Shown in pieces: positions 62,001 to 64,000 of a stretch of DNA of 64,000 nucleotides (its first letter is position 1; the number at the start of each line of letters is the position of its first letter). Under the pieces are notes generated by a model. The model ran no database searches. It was not told the origin of the DNA and saw only the letters and a program-made list of their open reading frames with translations. The translations under genes and the position numbers were made by a program. This stretch comes from Terriglobia bacterium (GTDB lineage: Bacteria; Acidobacteriota; Terriglobia; Bryobacterales; UBA6623), in the NCBI GenBank assembly GCA_009841225.1, contig VXMF01000035.1, forward strand, positions 49,411-113,410, in the 5' to 3' direction.

Positions 62001-62369
62001 ATCTACAGCTATGAGACCGACGATGGCGAGGTGGCGTCCGCCACTCACGCGGACGGCAGTTACGTGACCGCCGGTGCACCGGCCAGGGCGGGGCAGACTG
62101 TAACGGTCTACATGACGGGAGCCGGACCGCTCTCAACGCCCCAGCAGTCTGGCAGGTCGGCCCGCTCGAGGCTGTCCACCCTGCACAGTCCCACCGTCAC
62201 CGTAGGCGGCAGAGAGGCATCGGTTGCCTACTCCGGAACCATTCCAGGCGCGGTTGGCATTACCAAGATAGATTTCGTTATCCCGTCAGGCGTGTCTGCA
62301 GGGGCGACAGAGGTTAGCGTATCGGTCAACGGCAGCACCAGCAACTCGGTCACCATCCCTGTACAGTGA
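59094..62369 (+). CDS. Secreted S8 subtilisin-like protease with TIGR03437-like C-terminal domain
   Basis: A 1091-residue secreted protease. ATG 59094 (MWWRRLPPCGAPVLAVIALW) gives a signal peptide and lies 10 bases after TAGACT. Residues about 30-130 are an I9-like propeptide. The triad is complete: Asp167 (AIIDSGLDFD), His234 (VDFNGHGTAV) and Ser576 (RGTSFSAAAVSGAAAL). A PA-like domain is inserted before the Ser (about 400-530). Fn3-like domains follow, then a C-terminal domain with GFLNAASLSAEGPVAPGSVA typical of the TIGR03437 family found in Solibacter and relatives. The protein is likely a cell-surface or secreted degradative enzyme. Confidence 0.93.
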   Translation: MWWRRLPPCGAPVLAVIALWGLTPWAAAQSNRLENYTVLLDSPASGERLRARHGIDLRPGQRVAASDFASEASAVAAAQAPVIEALKAGGAEVTGSVQNVLNAVFIRARAGQTEAFWEISGVRRVEPSRNLDFTLDSVSDVLQLRAARARPDGTTATGAGIKIAIIDSGLDFDHAAFRDPTLAAVEGYPKAEPELLEYANSKVLAVRSYVHLQNSREPATSSPDDLTPVDFNGHGTAVAMIAGGRRINTPAGLVQGIAPMAYLGVYKVGGTPGISPGPSSQSVIAAIDDAVKDGMDVLNLSVGQVAMHPWEVFGDGCSEASHTPCDLVALAAQSAVADFGRLVVAAAGNDGQTGGQSHPARNTVASPGYAPDVISVAATSNSRRFEQRVRAAGASYRALSGTGPSPGPQLTATGALAEPFGDRQGCAPYATGALADRIVVVEFGGCGPVDKVEAADAAGAAGVIVFHSDPTGDLLQMGGLEDTDIPAYFISAEDGATLASRLGSDPPQQPLAVTLVASRVTRRIDWTQVAPFSSRGPTPGLLPKPDIAAPGAPVFAIAGGTAGTTRGGYQQVRGTSFSAAAVSGAAALVWQLHPDWTAREVASALINTASTTVVEGGEIARVGSVGSGLLSFESAFDPIATVVPANIGFGRFTGETLPESRDVTITNRTSVSQQYRIEVVQRDADDNAEVSVNGSAETTFQLQPDQQMVLSVALGGTMPASGSYEGHLRVTRQGSDRELRVPYLYVVGDNQPEDAFAIGTSVYRGIVDKHTHLWVLGKFVDRYGAPIRGRAAEWGWHESDGHLVNYDAFTTQAGLAIAELGFGDPSDAHVIATVTVGDVDLRFDLYADVHAPQIEGFLNAASLSAEGPVAPGSVAAIAGAGLAEFGGQAPAGEPPLALKSVSVSFDKRDAVVSVSAPVFSVASDHLQIQVPWELAGLGSAYAKVRVLDRYGFIWTSEPFQVNLADVAPGIYSYETDDGEVASATHADGSYVTAGAPARAGQTVTVYMTGAGPLSTPQQSGRSARSRLSTLHSPTVTVGGREASVAYSGTIPGAVGITKIDFVIPSGVSAGATEVSVSVNGSTSNSVTIPVQ

Positions 62370-62514
62370 ACGCTCGCGGCCTGTTGTCGGCCGACCGGTT
62401 TCCAGTCGTTCTCCCTGATGCGAGCTTTGCCGCCCGCTCGAACGGACACGGCCCTTCAGCCAGCGTCTACTGACTATTCTCCCCAGGCCCTCGGCGGTCA
62501 CAAGCGGCTATAGC

Positions 62515-64000
62515 CTACTCGGCCCAATCAGCGACCATCCGTTCGACTTCCGCTTGGTCGTACCGGCCCCACGGTTCGTAGTCTTGGTTGGCGAGCATGT
62601 CCGCCATCGCGTATGGGCCGGACTCGATCCCGTTCTCGGGCACCTCGGCCCCGGCGATCCAGGCGATGGCGTTTAGCACGAGCTTGCGATAGTCAGGATG
62701 GGCCCAGTTCCAATGCACGTGCCCACCCGTGAAGCCAAAGCCGCGGCCGCCGCCCGGCCGCTCGCTGGCCCACATCAGGGTCTGCAGCTCGCCCCGGTCC
62801 ACGGCTGCGCGGGCATACGGGTTCCCCGATGCGGGGCCGTCCGGGCGCGACATGGCTTTCTTGGGAGGCACTGCCTGCAGGATGGGCGTCACCCCGTGCA
62901 TGCCCGCTCGGAAGCGGATGTGGAAGTACCACTCGTCGTTGATCTCGAACGGCCTGACGCCGTTGGTGATCGGATGGTCTCGTGCCAGTTTCGGCGACTT
63001 GATGGTCCAGTGGGGGTTAACCGACCACCAGCGTTCGAAGTACCCGCCGGTCCAATCGAGGAACTTCTGGCCAGGTTCGCCTTGGGGCAGCTCCACGGCG
63101 AAGTGGATGGCTCCGATTCCGGCCTTGCGCCGTGCCAGTTGATCGACCGAGCGCAGTGCCTGCAACCACGGATGGCGCAAGCCTCCGTTGCTGTATAGGA
63201 CCACTGCGTCGGCATTGTCGAGCGCTGTCGGGTCGCTCGGGTGACCGTCGAAGTAGGCGGTTGCGTGAATCTGGGGGAAGTTCTTGTTCAAGGCGTCCAT
63301 CAAGAGCTTGATCCCGGCCGTGTGCTCATGCGACCCGTACCCGTGGCTCTTGACCCCGCCGACGAAGACGACCTTCTTAGCCCCAGCAGCCATCGGCAGG
63401 CGCTTGAGTTGGATATTGCGGAACTTGATGGTCATGGGCGGCCCGCGATGTATCTGGAGGCCCACCAGGCCGGAAGTGGGTGCGTTCGGATCGTTGTCCG
63501 TCACGTCCACCATGACGTGCCCGTTTATCTTGTGGATGTAACGGTTTCCGCGAGCGATTACGTGAAGCCTGTTCCAGCCGTCAAGGTCGATCTTGCTTTG
63601 TAGCTCGACCGGATCGCCGACGCTGCCGACCACTTGGGGCTTTCCGTCCGTACCCACTACCACCTTTTCGCCGCGCCGGGCCAGGATCCTCCGTGACCGC
63701 TCGCCGTACAGGCCTCCGGTGTGCCGTTCTCCTGCCTCGAAGTCGGCTTGCAAACCGCCTAGGATGTGCGGGCCCCATTCCTTGGGTTTCTCGAACGCCC
63801 GGTACTGCACGCCCGAGTTGCCCCCACCGATCATGTATTCGACCTTGAGCTCGAAGTTGTCCACTTCGCCCTCTCGCCAAATCAGGAAGGAGTTCGCGGG
63901 GATCGGATCCTCGGCGCTAGTGCGCCCCACGATCACTCCGTCTTCTACTGCCCAGAGTTTCGGGTTGCCGTCCCACCCCTTCAGGGAAACCCCGTCGAAG
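62515..64000 (-). CDS. DUF1080 plus ThuA-domain protein (5' end outside the window)
   Basis: The coding frame remains open across the window edge at 64000, so its N-terminus is missing. The first visible residues, FDGVSLKGWDGNPKLWAVED, are the start of a DUF1080 (3-keto-disaccharide hydrolase/LamG-like) domain, which continues through GGGNSGVQYRAF and the FRNIQL end. A ThuA-like domain follows (KKVVFVGGVKSHGYGSHEHT, VLYSNGGLRHPWLQ, GFTGGHVHWNWAHPDYRKLV). Such fusions are common in Planctomycetes and Acidobacteriota and act on trehalose- or 3-keto-sugar-type substrates by inference. It is convergent with the subtilase. Confidence 0.88.
   Translation of the reverse strand, partial: FDGVSLKGWDGNPKLWAVEDGVIVGRTSAEDPIPANSFLIWREGEVDNFELKVEYMIGGGNSGVQYRAFEKPKEWGPHILGGLQADFEAGERHTGGLYGERSRRILARRGEKVVVGTDGKPQVVGSVGDPVELQSKIDLDGWNRLHVIARGNRYIHKINGHVMVDVTDNDPNAPTSGLVGLQIHRGPPMTIKFRNIQLKRLPMAAGAKKVVFVGGVKSHGYGSHEHTAGIKLLMDALNKNFPQIHATAYFDGHPSDPTALDNADAVVLYSNGGLRHPWLQALRSVDQLARRKAGIGAIHFAVELPQGEPGQKFLDWTGGYFERWWSVNPHWTIKSPKLARDHPITNGVRPFEINDEWYFHIRFRAGMHGVTPILQAVPPKKAMSRPDGPASGNPYARAAVDRGELQTLMWASERPGGGRGFGFTGGHVHWNWAHPDYRKLVLNAIAWIAGAEVPENGIESGPYAMADMLANQDYEPWGRYDQAEVERMVADWAE

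Noticed and set aside
1..64000. CRISPR arrays, IS elements, prophage or complete tRNA/rRNA genes
   Set aside because: No regularly spaced direct repeats, transposase or phage genes, nor intact tRNA or rRNA genes were seen. Short repeats could have been missed without a computational search.

Overview
The window is a GC-rich Gram-negative bacterial chromosome segment, most likely from an Acidobacteriota member of the Bryobacterales/Solibacter type. The reasons are inferential: an Oar-like TonB-dependent receptor with an N-terminal carboxypeptidase-regulatory domain (48818-51997), a subtilase ending in a TIGR03437-like C-terminal domain (59094-62369), four sulfatases, an exported DUF1080/ThuA protein, and lipid A/Kdo genes showing an LPS outer membrane. 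The sulfatases, a GH88 unsaturated-uronyl hydrolase and several sugar oxidoreductases/isomerases fit a life on sulfated, uronate-rich polysaccharides (marine or host-associated); habitat cannot be proven from the sequence.

Layout. 1-160: non-coding block of extreme homopolymers. 161-2931 (minus): sugar isomerase/epimerase, small membrane protein, Na+/solute symporter. 3096-10003: exported TIM-barrel protein, orphan RND pump, then an AT-richer DUF2236 gene behind an 800-bp gap holding a tRNA-like remnant. 10167-14148: Gfo/Idh/MocA oxidoreductase, sulfatase, exported protein, vapB with a vapC remnant. 14443-18012: thiamine-diphosphate dehydrogenase E1 alpha (with a Tat lipoprotein signal) and E1 beta, a YgiT-like zinc-finger protein, and two tandem small CXXCH lipoproteins. 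18104-19656: two fragments of a FitB/VapC toxin flanking a peroxiredoxin with an in-frame UGA at the catalytic position. 20085-26015: fumarase C, a WaaA-LpxK fusion, an exported protein, an Nramp-like transporter. 26495-33837: enolase-superfamily enzyme, GH88, vapBC, sulfatase, FG-GAP protein, enoyl-CoA hydratase. 34047-38916: vapB with truncated vapC, PLP decarboxylase, exported PHP protein, adaptor protein with a polyglycine insert. 38953-48186: valS, xdhC-mocA, Tat sulfatase, trxA, mutS. 48282-64000: lipoprotein, TonB receptor, GMC oxidoreductase with a Cys cluster, PIN toxin pair, DUF971, sulfatase, Na+/alanine symporter, exported proteins, subtilase, and a DUF1080-ThuA gene cut by the window edge.

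The two strongest discoveries are (i) the peroxiredoxin at 18519-19031, where UGA replaces the peroxidatic Cys codon and is followed by a 7-bp hairpin with a GGC loop 23 nt downstream, matching the bacterial SECIS rules, so it is probably a selenoprotein; and (ii) the 14443-18012 locus, which looks like a membrane-anchored, Tat-exported 2-oxoacid-type dehydrogenase E1 with lipoprotein c-type cytochromes and no E2/E3, suggesting an undescribed periplasmic oxidative decarboxylation route.

Gene expression: many genes here lack a Shine-Dalgarno sequence and instead have a TANNNT-like box 6-10 nt before the start codon, suggesting widespread leaderless transcripts. Toxin-antitoxin loci are numerous and mostly decayed on the toxin side, while their antitoxins remain intact with palindromic operator candidates.
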